A stretch of DNA of 55,244 nucleotides from Acidobacteriota bacterium (GCA_029565065.1 JAKQOW010000073.1:1-55244); one strand, 5' to 3'. Counted from the first letter of the stretch, positions 43,156 through 55,001 are shown. Notes: a model not told the origin generated them from the sequence alone. Numbers and translations are program-made.

Positions 43156-43488
43156 TCACTGCAGCGTGTCCTGGTCGGGACGCTTGACCAGCACGCCCTG
43201 CTTCTCCAGGTTCTGGAAAATCTGGTCGATCTGCTGCTTGAGCTTGATGAAGGAGGTGATGCTCATACCGAAGCGCTGGATGATGACCGCCTCCAGGTGG
43301 TCGTCGGGCTGGAGGGTGTGCGAATGGATTTTCTGGTTCATGTCCAGCACCAGCTTCGGGTCCACGACGCCGACATCGACCACCACGTCCGTGTCAATCT
43401 GCGCGAACGCGAACTGGTTCACGAACCGGATGTTCTCGCGGCCTTCCGGGTAGACGAACTTGACCGGGATGTTCTGACGGTTGCTCAT
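43156..43488 (-). CDS. Small conserved-looking protein of unknown function
   Basis: The 110-aa product (MSNRQNIPVKFVYPEGRENI onward) ends in a helix with QQIDQIFQNLEKQGVLVKR. It has a good ribosome site (GGTGGAGCCG-ATG). Regular hydrophobic spacing and tight packing (10 bp from the TPR gene) support a real gene. I recognise no domain. Confidence 0.65.
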   Translation of the reverse strand: MSNRQNIPVKFVYPEGRENIRFVNQFAFAQIDTDVVVDVGVVDPKLVLDMNQKIHSHTLQPDDHLEAVIIQRFGMSITSFIKLKQQIDQIFQNLEKQGVLVKRPDQDTLQ

Positions 43489-43498
43489 CGGCTCCACC

Positions 43499-44342
43499 TC
43501 ACCGCGTCCCTCCGCCGGACGGGGCCGACGGTACGAACTGCTTTTTAATGCTGGAGATACGGGCCTGCTTCTTTTCTTCCGAGAGGATATTATCGGGGAT
43601 TTGCCCCAGGATTTCAATGGCTTTGTCGTAATCCTCCTGGATCTCCAGGATGTCGGACATCACCATCAGCGCCAGGTAGCGGCAATCGTCGCAGTGGGGC
43701 TCACGGGTGACCGGCTCCAGGAATTCCCGCGCCCGCTGGTAGTTCTTCTGGTTGTAGTAGATCATGGCCAGCTGGATCACCGCCTGCTGCCGCGTGTGGC
43801 GATCGGTGACCGTGCCGATGAGGTTCTTCAGCTCGATGATCGCCACCTCCGGCCGCTCGGTCTTGACGTAGCAGCGGGCCAGCTCGAGACGCAGGAGCGG
43901 GATGTCCGCATGTCCGGGGTGGCGGGCGATGAGGTACTTCAATTCCGCCTCGGCCCGGGGCAGGTCGCCGATGACGTTGAGGTGGATTTCGGCCAGCCGC
44001 CGGTGGATCTCGAAGTCGTGGGGGCTGGCGGGATCGGCCGCCAGGGCCCGCTGCCAGAAATCCATGGCGCCATACAGGTTGTTTTCGTGGAAGTACAGGA
44101 TGCTGCCCTGGAGGTAGTACACCTCCGCCATCCGCTTCCAGTGGGGGTACTCGCGCTCGATGGCGCGCAGGGTGTCCGCGGCGGCCCGGGGCTGGTTCGT
44201 GCCGATCTGCTCCTGGGCCAGCCGGAAGAGGTCTTCGGCGTCCTTCTGGTTGAGCACCAGCAGGATGCACGAGGTCACGAAGGCGGTGGCGATCACCAGG
44301 ACGATGAAGGTGAGGTGCTCGGACAGGAACCGGACGACGCCG

Positions 44343-44362
<20 letters not shown>
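43499..44362 (-). CDS. Membrane-anchored TPR protein
   Basis: The 287-aa protein has one N-terminal transmembrane helix ([19 protein letters not shown]) followed by five or more TPR pairs ([52 protein letters not shown]). The layout resembles YfgM/Tol-Pal-associated TPR proteins with a periplasmic repeat domain. The start codon lies 20 bp inside the end of gyrA, so the two are translationally coupled. Confidence 0.8.
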
Positions 44363-46808
<2,446 letters not shown>

Positions 46809-46860
46809 GGGGATGATTCCTTTGAATTCGGGCCCTTGGGGCGCCGGCTATAAACGGGAT

Positions 46861-46889
46861 ATTTTACGCCAAATCGGCCCCAAAAACCA
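46861..46889 (-). promoter_or_regulatory. Candidate gyrA promoter
   Basis: On the minus strand, TGGTTT (46889-46884), 17 bp, TAAAAT (46866-46861). The -35 is weak. Confidence 0.4.
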
Positions 46890-46972
46890 GCGCCATTCCC
46901 GCGGACGGCATTCGTCTGAAAGATGGTGAAAACCGGGCGCCGGAGCGGCGGCCGGAAGCCGCCGCCGGCCTT

Positions 46973-48403
46973 TCAGGGTCCCTCGGGTGGCGTGAGGGGG
47001 GCGGTGCGGCGCTGCCGGAGAGCCGGCAGGAGGTATTTGCCCAGGCCGCGCAGGTACTTGACGGCCACGCCGGGGCGCAGCAGGCTGGCCAGGAGCCGTC
47101 CCAGGCGTCGGGGCCGGGTGTAGAACAGGAAGTAGGCCGTGAAATAGAGCCGCCGGAGGGTGCGCAGGTTGATCTCGCGGGTCTGGATGTGGGGGGTGGT
47201 GACGTCCATGTCGTCGGCCAGCATGCGGGTGGCCAGCCCCTGCGCCACGGTGAGGGCGTGGAGCTCGGTGCCGGGATAGGGGGTGGCGAAGGCGAAGAAG
47301 GCGTAGTCGAGCTCGGAGCGGCGGGCGAAGCGGATGGTCTGCCAGACGTCGGCGGCCGTCTCGCCGGGGAAGCCCATCATGAAGAAGCCGTGGGTCACCA
47401 GACGATGCCGCCGGGCCAGGCGGAGAAACGCCTCCACCCGGTCGAGGCGGAGGTTCTTGCGGATGAGTTGCTGGATCCGCGGGCTGCCCGTCTCGACGCC
47501 GATGGTGATGGAGTGGGCGCCGGCGGCCACCATCGCCTCGATCAGCGGCTCATCCACCCGGTCGGCCCGGATGCCGTTGGGAAACTGCAGGCCGACGCGC
47601 ATGCCCGCGTCCACGATGAGCTCGCAGATGCGCCGGGCGCGCGCCAGATCCATGGTGAAGTTGTCGTCGTAGATCAGGAACTCGCGGACGCCGTACGTGT
47701 CGTGCAGGTGGCGCATCTCGGCCACGACGTGCTCGGGCGACCGCGGGCGGAAGCCCTTGCCGAACAGGTTGTGGCAGTAGATGCAGTGGTAGGGGCAGCC
47801 CCGGCTGGTGAAGATCTGGAACGGCCGCGGGTGGCGGCTGGGGGAGCCGGGGATCTCCAGCTCGAAGTAACGCTCCATGGCGAAGAGATGGTAGGCCGGC
47901 CACGGCAGGTCGTCCGGCGACGGACAGTCGGTCCGCAGCGGATTGTGAATGACGGCGCCGTCCTGCTTGAACGACAGGCTGCCCACCGCGTCGAAGCCGC
48001 GGCCGCGGCCGAGGGCGTCCAGCAGCTCGAGCAAGGGCCGCTCGCCCTCGCCGCGGATGGCGAAGCGCACCCCGTCGAGGGCCAGGACCTGGTCCGGGGC
48101 GATGGACGGGTGGGCGCCGCCGAACACCATGGGCGTGTCCGGGACGAGCGCGTGAACCTGCGCGGCGGCGGCTACGGCTCCCAGGTACTGGACGCTCATG
48201 CAGCTGACGCCCACCAGGTCGAAGTGCTCGGCGGCCAGGGCGTCGGCGAGCACCGCCTCCCAGTCCGGGTGCAGGATGAGGTCCAGGGCGCGGACCCGGT
48301 GGCCCGCCGCCTCGGCGGCCGCGGCCAGGTAGGCGATGCCGATGGGGAAACCCGCCGGACGGTACCGGGTGTCGTAATGGGGGCGCAGCAGCAGGAGGTT
48401 CAT
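46973..48403 (-). CDS. B12-binding-domain radical SAM protein
   Basis: The 476-aa protein has an N-terminal cobalamin-binding-like domain (residues 1-150; LVGVSCMSVQYLG, VFGGAHPSIAPDQVL) and a radical SAM domain with CPYHCIYC at about residues 200-207, then IYDDNFTMD and SITIGVETGSPRIQQLIRKN. The family includes methylases and the hopanoid and BchE-like enzymes; the substrate cannot be told. The start at 48403 is preferred to a much longer upstream reading that overlaps the divergent MEMO gene. Confidence 0.85.
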   Translation of the reverse strand: MNLLLLRPHYDTRYRPAGFPIGIAYLAAAAEAAGHRVRALDLILHPDWEAVLADALAAEHFDLVGVSCMSVQYLGAVAAAAQVHALVPDTPMVFGGAHPSIAPDQVLALDGVRFAIRGEGERPLLELLDALGRGRGFDAVGSLSFKQDGAVIHNPLRTDCPSPDDLPWPAYHLFAMERYFELEIPGSPSRHPRPFQIFTSRGCPYHCIYCHNLFGKGFRPRSPEHVVAEMRHLHDTYGVREFLIYDDNFTMDLARARRICELIVDAGMRVGLQFPNGIRADRVDEPLIEAMVAAGAHSITIGVETGSPRIQQLIRKNLRLDRVEAFLRLARRHRLVTHGFFMMGFPGETAADVWQTIRFARRSELDYAFFAFATPYPGTELHALTVAQGLATRMLADDMDVTTPHIQTREINLRTLRRLYFTAYFLFYTRPRRLGRLLASLLRPGVAVKYLRGLGKYLLPALRQRRTAPLTPPEGP

Positions 48404-48443
48404 GACGGTCTCATCTCGCCGATCGGTGCAACGGGCCAGCGGG

Positions 48444-48546
48444 ATTCTACCACGGTTGCCGGCCCCGGGCGCAGCGTTTCGGGGAGGGCGCGCCGCCGGT
48501 CCGGGGCGGCGGGCCGCCTGTCTGCGGCGCCGGCCGGTGGTATAAT
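48444..48546. promoter_or_regulatory. Divergent -10 boxes for the radical SAM and MEMO genes
   Basis: A minus-strand TAGAAT (48449-48444) faces the radical SAM gene. A plus-strand TATAAT (48541-48546), with a CTGTCT -35 candidate 17 bp upstream (48518-48523), faces the MEMO-like gene. Confidence 0.45.
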
Positions 48547-48601
48547 GAGAATAAATTTCTGCAGGGCGGGCAGGCCGTGACCGCCTGTCCGGGAGGTGGT
48601 G

Positions 48602-49408
48602 ATGGCGATGCGCATGCCGGCGGTGGCCGGGCGATTCTATCCGGGTTCCCGCCAGGCGCTCCTGACCGATCTCGACCGGTACATCGTGGCGGCTGACGAG
48701 CGACTGGCGGCCAGGGGCGTCGTGGCGCCCCACGCCGGCTATATGTACTCCGGAGCCGTGGCCGGCGCGGTGTACGGCGCGGTGCAGGTGCCGGAGCGCC
48801 TGGTGATCTTGTGTCCCAACCACACCGGCCTGGGCGGAGATCTCGCGGTCATGGGAAGCGGCTCGTGGCGGACGCCGCTGGGCGACGCGGCCATCGACGA
48901 AGCGCTGGCGGCGGCGCTGACGCGGGCGCTGCCCGAGCTGGCCGACGACGAGTCGGCGCACCGGTTCGAGCACTCCCTGGAGGTCCAGCTGCCGTTTGTT
49001 CAGCGCCAGAAACCCGAGGCGCGGTTCGTGCCGGTGTGCGTGGGCACGACGAGCCTGGCGCTGCTCCTCCGGCTGGGCGACGCGCTGGCCGCGGCGGTGG
49101 CGGCGGCCGGCGAGCCGGTGCTGCTGGTGGCCAGCTCCGACATGACCCATTACGAATCCGCCCGGAACGCCCGCCGCAAGGACACGCTGGCCGTGGAGCG
49201 GATGGAGGCGCTGGACCCGGAAGGGCTGGCCGCGGTGGTGCGGCGCGAGTCCATCTCCATGTGCGGCTGGGCGCCGGCGGTGGCGGTGATGCAGGCGTGC
49301 AAGAAACTCGGGGCGACGCGGGGCCGGCTCGTCCGCTACGCCACCTCGGGCGACGTGACCGGAGACCAGAGCAGCGTCGTGGGCTACGCCGGCATGGCCT
49401 TCGTTTAA
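48602..49408 (+). CDS. MEMO1-like protein (AmmeMemoRadiSam system protein B)
   Basis: The 268-aa protein is of the MEMO/Memo-like dioxygenase-fold family: PAVAGRFYPGSRQAL, APHAGYMYSGAVAG, EHSLEVQLPFVQ and SSDMTHYES carry the conserved metal-site His, His, Cys-like and Asp positions. In bacteria it often occurs with AMMECR1 and radical SAM genes; here the divergent radical SAM gene is of a different type. The start at 48602 follows GGGAGGTGGTG. Confidence 0.88.
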   Translation: MAMRMPAVAGRFYPGSRQALLTDLDRYIVAADERLAARGVVAPHAGYMYSGAVAGAVYGAVQVPERLVILCPNHTGLGGDLAVMGSGSWRTPLGDAAIDEALAAALTRALPELADDESAHRFEHSLEVQLPFVQRQKPEARFVPVCVGTTSLALLLRLGDALAAAVAAAGEPVLLVASSDMTHYESARNARRKDTLAVERMEALDPEGLAAVVRRESISMCGWAPAVAVMQACKKLGATRGRLVRYATSGDVTGDQSSVVGYAGMAFV

Positions 49409-49415
49409 ACGGGGA

Positions 49416-49680
49416 ATGGGTGAATTGGAGGATCGGTGAATGGGTGGATGGGTGAATGGGTGAATGGATCCTATGAGCCAGGACCCAGAACCCAGGTCCC
49501 AAATCCCAAGTCCCAAATCCCAGGTCCTATCCCCGATGTCCGCGTTACGGTAACGAGCCTCGAGCCTCTAGCCTCGAGCCTCGATTACGATCACGATTAC
49601 GATCACGATTACGAATTACGATTACGAATTACGATTACGAGCACGAACCCTCAACCCTCAACTCTCAACCCTCAACCAAT
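49416..49680 (+). repeat. Most complete heptad-repeat island (modules E-D-C-B-A-F)
   Basis: E (GGTGAATG units) is at 49416-49470, D (CCCAGAACCCAGGTCCCAAA and on) at 49478-49530, C with TTACGGTAACGAGCCT at 49531-49556, B at 49554-49584, A (about ten units) at 49582-49647 and F (ACCCTCA units) at 49646-49679. The island fills the convergent gap from the MEMO stop to 2 bp before the hydrolase stop. Confidence 0.9.
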
Positions 49681-49681
49681 C

Positions 49682-50245
49682 CTACCGTACGAGCTTCGAT
49701 ATCGCCTTGAACGTGGCGTCGCCGGCGCGGGCCTGGAGCTGAAACAGGACGATCTCGGTGGTGGTGACCACGGCCCCGGCGTCGGCCAGCAGCGCCAGCC
49801 CGGCCTCGTGGTTCTCGGGACAACGGCTCAAGGTGGCGTCGCGGACCACATGGACGAAGAACCCTTCCTGCAGTAGGTCCAGGGCGGTCTGGAGGACGCA
49901 GACGTGGGTTTCGATGCCGCAGAGGATCACATGGCTCCGGCCGCGGTCCTGCAGCCAGGCCGCCAGCGGCAGATCGCCGCAGCAGCTGAACGCCAGCTTG
50001 GCGGCCGGCGCGGCCGTCTGGGCGTGCGGGGTGAGCCGCGCCACGGTGGGACCGAGGCCTTGGGGGTACTGTTCGGTGAAGTAGACGGGGCAGTCAAGGA
50101 TGTCGAATCCCACCAGGAGCCGCTCGGTGTTGGCCAGCACCGACTCGAAGCGGGCCGGGTCCATGGCGGCCGCCAGGCGTTCCTGGATGTCGATGACCAC
50201 CAGCGCGGTGTTGGGCCGGCCGGGGCGGAATCGGGTCAGATCCAT
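49682..50245 (-). CDS. Isochorismatase-family hydrolase
   Basis: The 187-aa cysteine hydrolase has the catalytic triad Asp in LVVIDIQERL, Lys in APAAKLAFSC and Cys in GIETHVCVLQTALDLL, with a cis-peptide-type site just before the Cys. The family includes nicotinamidase and YcaC-like enzymes; the substrate is unknown. The start at 50245 follows AAGGAG. The upstream 117 bp hold a minus-strand TACAAT at 50325-50320. Confidence 0.9.
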   Translation of the reverse strand: MDLTRFRPGRPNTALVVIDIQERLAAAMDPARFESVLANTERLLVGFDILDCPVYFTEQYPQGLGPTVARLTPHAQTAAPAAKLAFSCCGDLPLAAWLQDRGRSHVILCGIETHVCVLQTALDLLQEGFFVHVVRDATLSRCPENHEAGLALLADAGAVVTTTEIVLFQLQARAGDATFKAISKLVR

Positions 50246-50362
50246 GGCATCGCTCCTTGGCGCAGGGTGCGGGAGCCGGGTGCGCCCCCCCAAAGGTGGC
50301 CCGATCCCGGCTGCGGGGCATTGTACCAGACAATCCACTGTCCGCCGAGGGGCCGAGACGCG

Positions 50363-50768
50363 AATGGATGAGTCGGTGAATGGGTGAATGGGTGAATGGG
50401 TGAATGGGTGAATGGATGAATCGGTGAATTGGGGAATGGGGGAATGGATGAATCGGTGGATGGGGGAATGGGGAAATGGGGGAATGGGGGAATGGGGGAA
50501 TCGGTGGATGAATGATGCTTTCAAGGATCCGGGTTTATTGATCCAGGTCCCAGAACCCAGATCCGCAGTTCGAGTCAGTTGATGGTTGATGGTTGATGGT
50601 TGATGGTTGATCGTCAGGAGCGAGGCCCGAGCCCCGAACCTCGAGACCCGTTGTCCGCGTTACGGGAACGAGTCTCGAGCCTCTAGCCTCGAGCCTCGAT
50701 TACGATCACGATTACGAATTACGATTACGAGCACGAACCCTCAACCCTCAACCCTCAACCCATAACCC
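50363..50768. repeat. Long repeat island between divergent genes (modules E, D, F, B, C, B, A, F)
   Basis: E is expanded to about 150 bp (GGTGAATG and GGGGGAATG units, 50363-50512). D is at 50540-50565, F on the minus strand (TTGATGG, 50577-50612), a B/C mixture at 50618-50676, B at 50668-50700, A at 50697-50745 and F at 50742-50768. It lies between the hydrolase promoter region and the MacA-like gene; no gene is seen within it. A region 50769-50847 remains for the adaptor's promoter. Confidence 0.85.
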
Positions 50769-50847
50769 ATGACCGGCGGTGCAACCGGAATGAACATTTC
50801 CGTCGTACTAATCGTTATTCCTAGTGATCCTGTGAGGAGGTCCGGTC

Positions 50848-52098
50848 ATGGCCAATCGAAAAGGGAGCACCACCCTGCGCATCGTCACCGTGGTGGTGAT
50901 CATCGGGATCCTGGGAGGCGTCTACACCGCGTTCAGCATCCTGTTCCGCCGCGACGAGTCGATCCCGGCGGAAAAGATCGCCGCGGTGGCCCGCGGCGAG
51001 ATGGTCCGCTCGGTGGTGGCCACGGGAAAGATCGAGCCGGTGTCCAAGATCGACGTCAAGTCGAAGGCGAGCGGCATCATCCGCTATCTCTACGTGGACG
51101 ACGGCGATCCGGTGCGCGAGGGACAGGTGCTGCTGGAGCTGGACCGCGAACAGCTCGAGGCCTCCCGCCGCGAGGCCCAGGCCAACACCCAGGCCCGCAA
51201 GGCGATGCTCGAGAAGGCCGAGGCGGAGGTCCGCTCCACGGCGCTGGCGCTGGAGCGCGCCCGCGAGGAGGCCGCGAGCCGCGACCTGGAATTCATCCGC
51301 CGCGAGTGGGAGCGGATGCAGCAGCTGTACGCCGACAACCTCATCGCCAAGGCCGACCTCGACGAGACCGAGCAGCGGCTGCGGGCGGCGCAGGTCCGCG
51401 ACAAGGTGCTGCAAAAGAACGTGCTGCTCGCCGAGAGTGAGCACGTCACCGCGCAGAAGGCGGTCCACCAGGCCCAGGCCGACCTGTACGCCGCCGAGGC
51501 CGCGCTGCAGCGCGCCGAGGAGGAGCTGGCCAACGCCACGCTCCGCAGCCCCATCAACGGCATGGTCCTGAAGCGCTACCTGGAGGTGGGCGACGCGGTG
51601 AGCTCCATCCTGCAGCTGGGATCCAACGCCACGCTGGTGTTCACCATCGGCGACACCCGCGACCTCTACTTCAAGGGCGAAGTGGACGAGAGCGACGTGG
51701 GCCAGGTGCGCGTGGGCCTGCCGGTGAACATCACGGTCGAGACCTACCGGGACAAGGTCTTCCCGGGCGACGTGACGCTCATCTCCCCCATGGGCCAGGA
51801 GCGCGACAACGTGACCCGGTTCGAGGTGCGGGTCCGCATCCCCGGCGAAACGGCGGGCCTGCGGGCCAACATGAGCGCCAACGCCGAGATCGTCCTGGAG
51901 AAAAAGGGCGGCGTGCTCATCATCCCCGAGACCGCCCTGGTGTACGACGAGCGGAAGGCGCCCTTCGTGGACCGGGTCACCGGCGAGGGCGACCGCCAGA
52001 AGGTGGACCGCGTGTCCGTGAAGGTGGGCATCAGCAACGGCTCCCGGGTGGAGCTGCTTGCGGGCTTGAAGGAAGGCGAGCGGGTGGTGCAGCAGTGA
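50848..52098 (+). CDS. MacA/HlyD-like periplasmic adaptor of an efflux or lipoprotein transport system
   Basis: The 416-aa membrane-fusion protein has an N-terminal anchor helix (IVTVVVIIGILGGVYTAFSI), a biotinyl-lipoyl-like half (GKIEPVSKIDVKSKASGIIR), a long coiled-coil hairpin (residues about 90-225) and a beta-barrel (GEVDESDVGQVRVGLPVNIT). The start at 50848 has GAGGTCCGGTC upstream. It overlaps the first permease gene by 4 bp (GTGA). Confidence 0.9.
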   Translation: MANRKGSTTLRIVTVVVIIGILGGVYTAFSILFRRDESIPAEKIAAVARGEMVRSVVATGKIEPVSKIDVKSKASGIIRYLYVDDGDPVREGQVLLELDREQLEASRREAQANTQARKAMLEKAEAEVRSTALALERAREEAASRDLEFIRREWERMQQLYADNLIAKADLDETEQRLRAAQVRDKVLQKNVLLAESEHVTAQKAVHQAQADLYAAEAALQRAEEELANATLRSPINGMVLKRYLEVGDAVSSILQLGSNATLVFTIGDTRDLYFKGEVDESDVGQVRVGLPVNITVETYRDKVFPGDVTLISPMGQERDNVTRFEVRVRIPGETAGLRANMSANAEIVLEKKGGVLIIPETALVYDERKAPFVDRVTGEGDRQKVDRVSVKVGISNGSRVELLAGLKEGERVVQQ

Positions 52099-53444
52099 CA
52101 ACGTCCACGCCCCAGGGCTCCCGCCGGCCGGCCGGAGGCGCCGCGCGCCCCGGCGCAGGCGGCCCGACGCCGGGGCGGGCCTTTTCATTTTCCCTGCGGG
52201 AGATCGTCCGCGAGACCGTGGCCGATCTCCGGCAGAACAAGCTCCGCGCCTTCCTGACCATGCTGGGCATCGCCTGGGGCGTGGCGTCGCTCATCATCCT
52301 CACCGCCATCGGCGAGGGGATGAGCCGGGGGATGCGCGACAAGAACGAGCTGCTGGGCAAGAACATCATCATCGTCTGGGGCGGCATGACCAGCCTGCCC
52401 GGCCCGGGCATCCGGCCGGGCAAGCCCGTGCGCCTGACGGTCGAGGATTACGAGGCGGTGCGGCGGGAGGCGTACTGGGTGGTCCGCTGCTCGCCGGAGC
52501 TGGACCGCGGCGACCTGACCAGCGTCTCGGACCTGAACCGGGGCAACTTCGACGTCCACGGCGTGCTCGCCGACTACATGCTCATGCGCAGCATGCGCGT
52601 GGCCAAGGGACGGCTGCTGGCCGAGCACGACATGCGCACCGCCGCGCGGGTCTGCCTCATCGGCGAGGAGGTGGACCGGCAGATGTTCAACGGACGGGCG
52701 CAGCCGGGCGACCGGCTGGCCATCGGCGGGCTGGACTACCGGGTGACGGGCGTGCTGCTGCGCAAGGACCAGAACAACAACTACAGCGGTCCCGACAACC
52801 GCAAGATCTTCGTCCCGTTCCCGGCCATGCGGCGCGACTTCCCGTACGGCGACTCGCCGCTCGGGGACCGCCACATCGCCGACATCATCGCCCAGCCCGC
52901 CGCGGTCGAGACGGCCGAGGCGGCGGAGGTCCAGATCCGCCAGGTCATCGGCCGGCGGAAGCTGTTCGATCCCCTCGACGAGGACGCGCTCCCCATCTGG
53001 AACACGGCCACCCAGAACCGGCTGATCAACCAGATCTTCGTCTCGATGCAGGTTTTTCTGGGCTTCGTGGCGGTGGTGACGCTGCTGCTGGGCGGGATCG
53101 GCGTCATGAACATCATGCTGGTGACGGTGCGGAGCCGCACCCGCGAGATCGGCCTGCGCAAGGCGGTGGGCGCCACGGCGCGCGACATCCTGGGGATGTT
53201 CTTCCTGCAGGCGCTCGTCATCGCCCTGTTCAGCGGTTCGGTGGGCTACGTCGGCGCGCTGACCCTGTGTTATCTGGTCAACCAGCTGCCGCTGCCCGAC
53301 TTCTTCGCCGGCATGCTGGTGACGCCGTGGATGGGCGGGGCGGCGTTCGCCTTCCTGCTGTTCGTCGCGCTGGCCGCGGCCTACTACCCGTCCCAGACGG
53401 CGGCGGCGCTGGACCCGGTGGAGGCGCTGCGGTTCGAGGAATGA
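52095..53444 (+). CDS. MacB-like ABC transporter permease 1
   Basis: The 449-aa protein is a FtsX/MacB-type permease without an ATPase domain: N-terminal membrane helix (LRAFLTMLGIAWGVASLIIL), a large periplasmic domain with LLGKNIIIVWGGMTS and ARVCLIGEEV, and three C-terminal helices with GGIGVMNIMLVTVRSRTREI then GLRKAVGAT. The first 40 residues are Pro/Gly/Ala-rich and basic. The GTG start overlaps the adaptor stop. Confidence 0.9.
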   Translation: MTTSTPQGSRRPAGGAARPGAGGPTPGRAFSFSLREIVRETVADLRQNKLRAFLTMLGIAWGVASLIILTAIGEGMSRGMRDKNELLGKNIIIVWGGMTSLPGPGIRPGKPVRLTVEDYEAVRREAYWVVRCSPELDRGDLTSVSDLNRGNFDVHGVLADYMLMRSMRVAKGRLLAEHDMRTAARVCLIGEEVDRQMFNGRAQPGDRLAIGGLDYRVTGVLLRKDQNNNYSGPDNRKIFVPFPAMRRDFPYGDSPLGDRHIADIIAQPAAVETAEAAEVQIRQVIGRRKLFDPLDEDALPIWNTATQNRLINQIFVSMQVFLGFVAVVTLLLGGIGVMNIMLVTVRSRTREIGLRKAVGATARDILGMFFLQALVIALFSGSVGYVGALTLCYLVNQLPLPDFFAGMLVTPWMGGAAFAFLLFVALAAAYYPSQTAAALDPVEALRFEE

Positions 53445-53490
53445 TCCGGCCGGGCCGCCGGCCGGCAACCAGGGCGACGGAGGCGATCCC

Positions 53491-54747
53491 ATGCGGTGGC
53501 TGGGCATCCTGAGTCAGGCGGTGCGGGCGGTCTGGGGCAACCCGGTCCGGACGGTGCTGACCGTGCTCGGGGTCACCTGGGGGATCATGTCGTTCATGAT
53601 CCTGATGGCGTACGGCGACGGCTTCCAGCGGGCCATGAACCTGGGCCTGAGCTATTTCGGCGATTACGTCGTGGTGATCTGGAACGGGCAGACCAGCCTG
53701 CAGGCGGGCGGCCAGAAGGCCGGCCGGGCCATCGCCATGGAGTCGCGCGATGTCGAGATGCTGCGCCAGGACGCCACCCTGATCAAGAAGGTCAGCGGCG
53801 AGGTGTTCCGCCGCTACAAGGTGGTGTACGAGCAGCGGATCAACACCGCCGGCATCCGGGCGGTGGAGTCGTGCTACGGCGACATCCGCGGCATGTTCAT
53901 CGAGGACGGGCGGTTCTTCACCGACGAGGAGAACCGCCAACTGGCCCGGGTCGCCGTGCTGGGCTACGAGATCAAGCGGCGCCTCTTCAGCCAGGCGCCG
54001 GCGGTGGGCCGGGAGATCCGCATCCAGGGCGTCCCGTTCCAGGTGGTGGGCGTGCTGCACAAGAAGGTGGCCATCTCCAACTATTTCCAGCCCGACGACC
54101 AGTGCATCATGGTCCCCATCCGGACCATGGGCGTGCTCACCGACACCCGCTACCTCAGCGTCATGGTCTGGCAACCGGTGAGCCCCCTGATGGAGGACAA
54201 AGCCCGGCAGCAGTTCATGACCCTCATGGGCGCCCGCCACCACTTCCAGCCGGCGGACGACAAGGCGCTCACCTACCACAGCTACTCCGAGGTCAAGGCG
54301 GTCCTCGACGGCATGACCGGCGCCGTGAAGGTGACCGTGTTCCTGGTGGGGCTGATCACCCTGGGGATCGGGGGCGTGGGCGTCATGAACATCATGCTGC
54401 TGTCGGTGCGGAGCCGCACGCGGGAGATCGGCACCCTGATGGCGCTCGGGGCCAAGCGGCGCCACGTGATCGCCCAGTTCCTGGCCGAGACCTTCCTGAT
54501 GACCCTGATGGGCGGCGCGCTGGGATTCCTGTTCGCCAGTTTGGTCACCCGGCTCATCGGCGGCATCCCGTTTCTGAGCAACATCTTCGACGACCCCACC
54601 GGACAGGGGGACATCTACCTGCTCATCACCGCGGCCAGCTTCATGGTGGCCCTGGTGACGCTGGGCACCATCAGCCTGGTGTTCGGAATCTGGCCGGCGC
54701 TCCAGGCGGCGCGGCAGGATCCCATCGAAGCGCTGCGGTACGAATAG
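53491..54747 (+). CDS. MacB-like ABC transporter permease 2
   Basis: The 418-aa paralog of permease 1 has the same topology (TVLTVLGVTWGIMSFMILMA; GVGVMNIMLLSVRSRTREIG). Two unequal permeases suggest a heterodimer. No ATP-binding gene lies between them or in the 280 bp downstream, so the ATPase must come from elsewhere. GGAGGC precedes the ATG at 53491. A weak hairpin GCCAGCCC...GGGACTGGC (54747-54767) starts at the stop codon. Confidence 0.9.
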   Translation: MRWLGILSQAVRAVWGNPVRTVLTVLGVTWGIMSFMILMAYGDGFQRAMNLGLSYFGDYVVVIWNGQTSLQAGGQKAGRAIAMESRDVEMLRQDATLIKKVSGEVFRRYKVVYEQRINTAGIRAVESCYGDIRGMFIEDGRFFTDEENRQLARVAVLGYEIKRRLFSQAPAVGREIRIQGVPFQVVGVLHKKVAISNYFQPDDQCIMVPIRTMGVLTDTRYLSVMVWQPVSPLMEDKARQQFMTLMGARHHFQPADDKALTYHSYSEVKAVLDGMTGAVKVTVFLVGLITLGIGGVGVMNIMLLSVRSRTREIGTLMALGAKRRHVIAQFLAETFLMTLMGGALGFLFASLVTRLIGGIPFLSNIFDDPTGQGDIYLLITAASFMVALVTLGTISLVFGIWPALQAARQDPIEALRYE

Positions 54748-54784
54748 CCAGCCCTCGCGGGACTGGCGGACAGAACCATTCCAT

Positions 54785-54960
54785 TGGTCAGTGATCATTT
54801 TTCATTGAATCGTTATTGATTATTGCGTAATCGTTATTGGCTATTTGGAGACGAGGTAGAATCTGCCGGAACCTGGGTCCTGGGACCTAGGGCTTGGGAT
54901 TCGGGAACGAGGACCCAGAACCCAGGTCCCAGGTCCGATTTCCGATGTCCGAAGTCCGCA
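54785..54960 (+). repeat. Repeat island upstream of rimO (TTATTG units, D inverted pair, C)
   Basis: ATCGTTATTGATTATTGCGT-type units are at about 54803-54846. An inverted D pair follows (ACCTGGGTCCTGGG at 54871-54884 against CCCAGAACCCAGGT at 54914-54927), which could fold into a hairpin. Module C (CCGATTTCCGATGTCCGAAG) is at 54935-54960. Confidence 0.7.
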
Positions 54961-54995
54961 TAAACGAAGAGCGCCCGGTCCGCGGTCTATCCTGC

Positions 54996-55001
54996 TATAA
55001 T
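54996..55001 (+). promoter_or_regulatory. rimO -10 box
   Basis: A consensus TATAAT ends 15 bp before the ATG at 55017. The -35 (about 54973-54978) is poor. The 5' leader would be very short. Confidence 0.5.

Noticed and set aside
49416..50768. CRISPR-like array in the repeat islands
   Set aside because: Units are 6 to 8 bp in direct tandem without unique spacers; no cas genes nearby.
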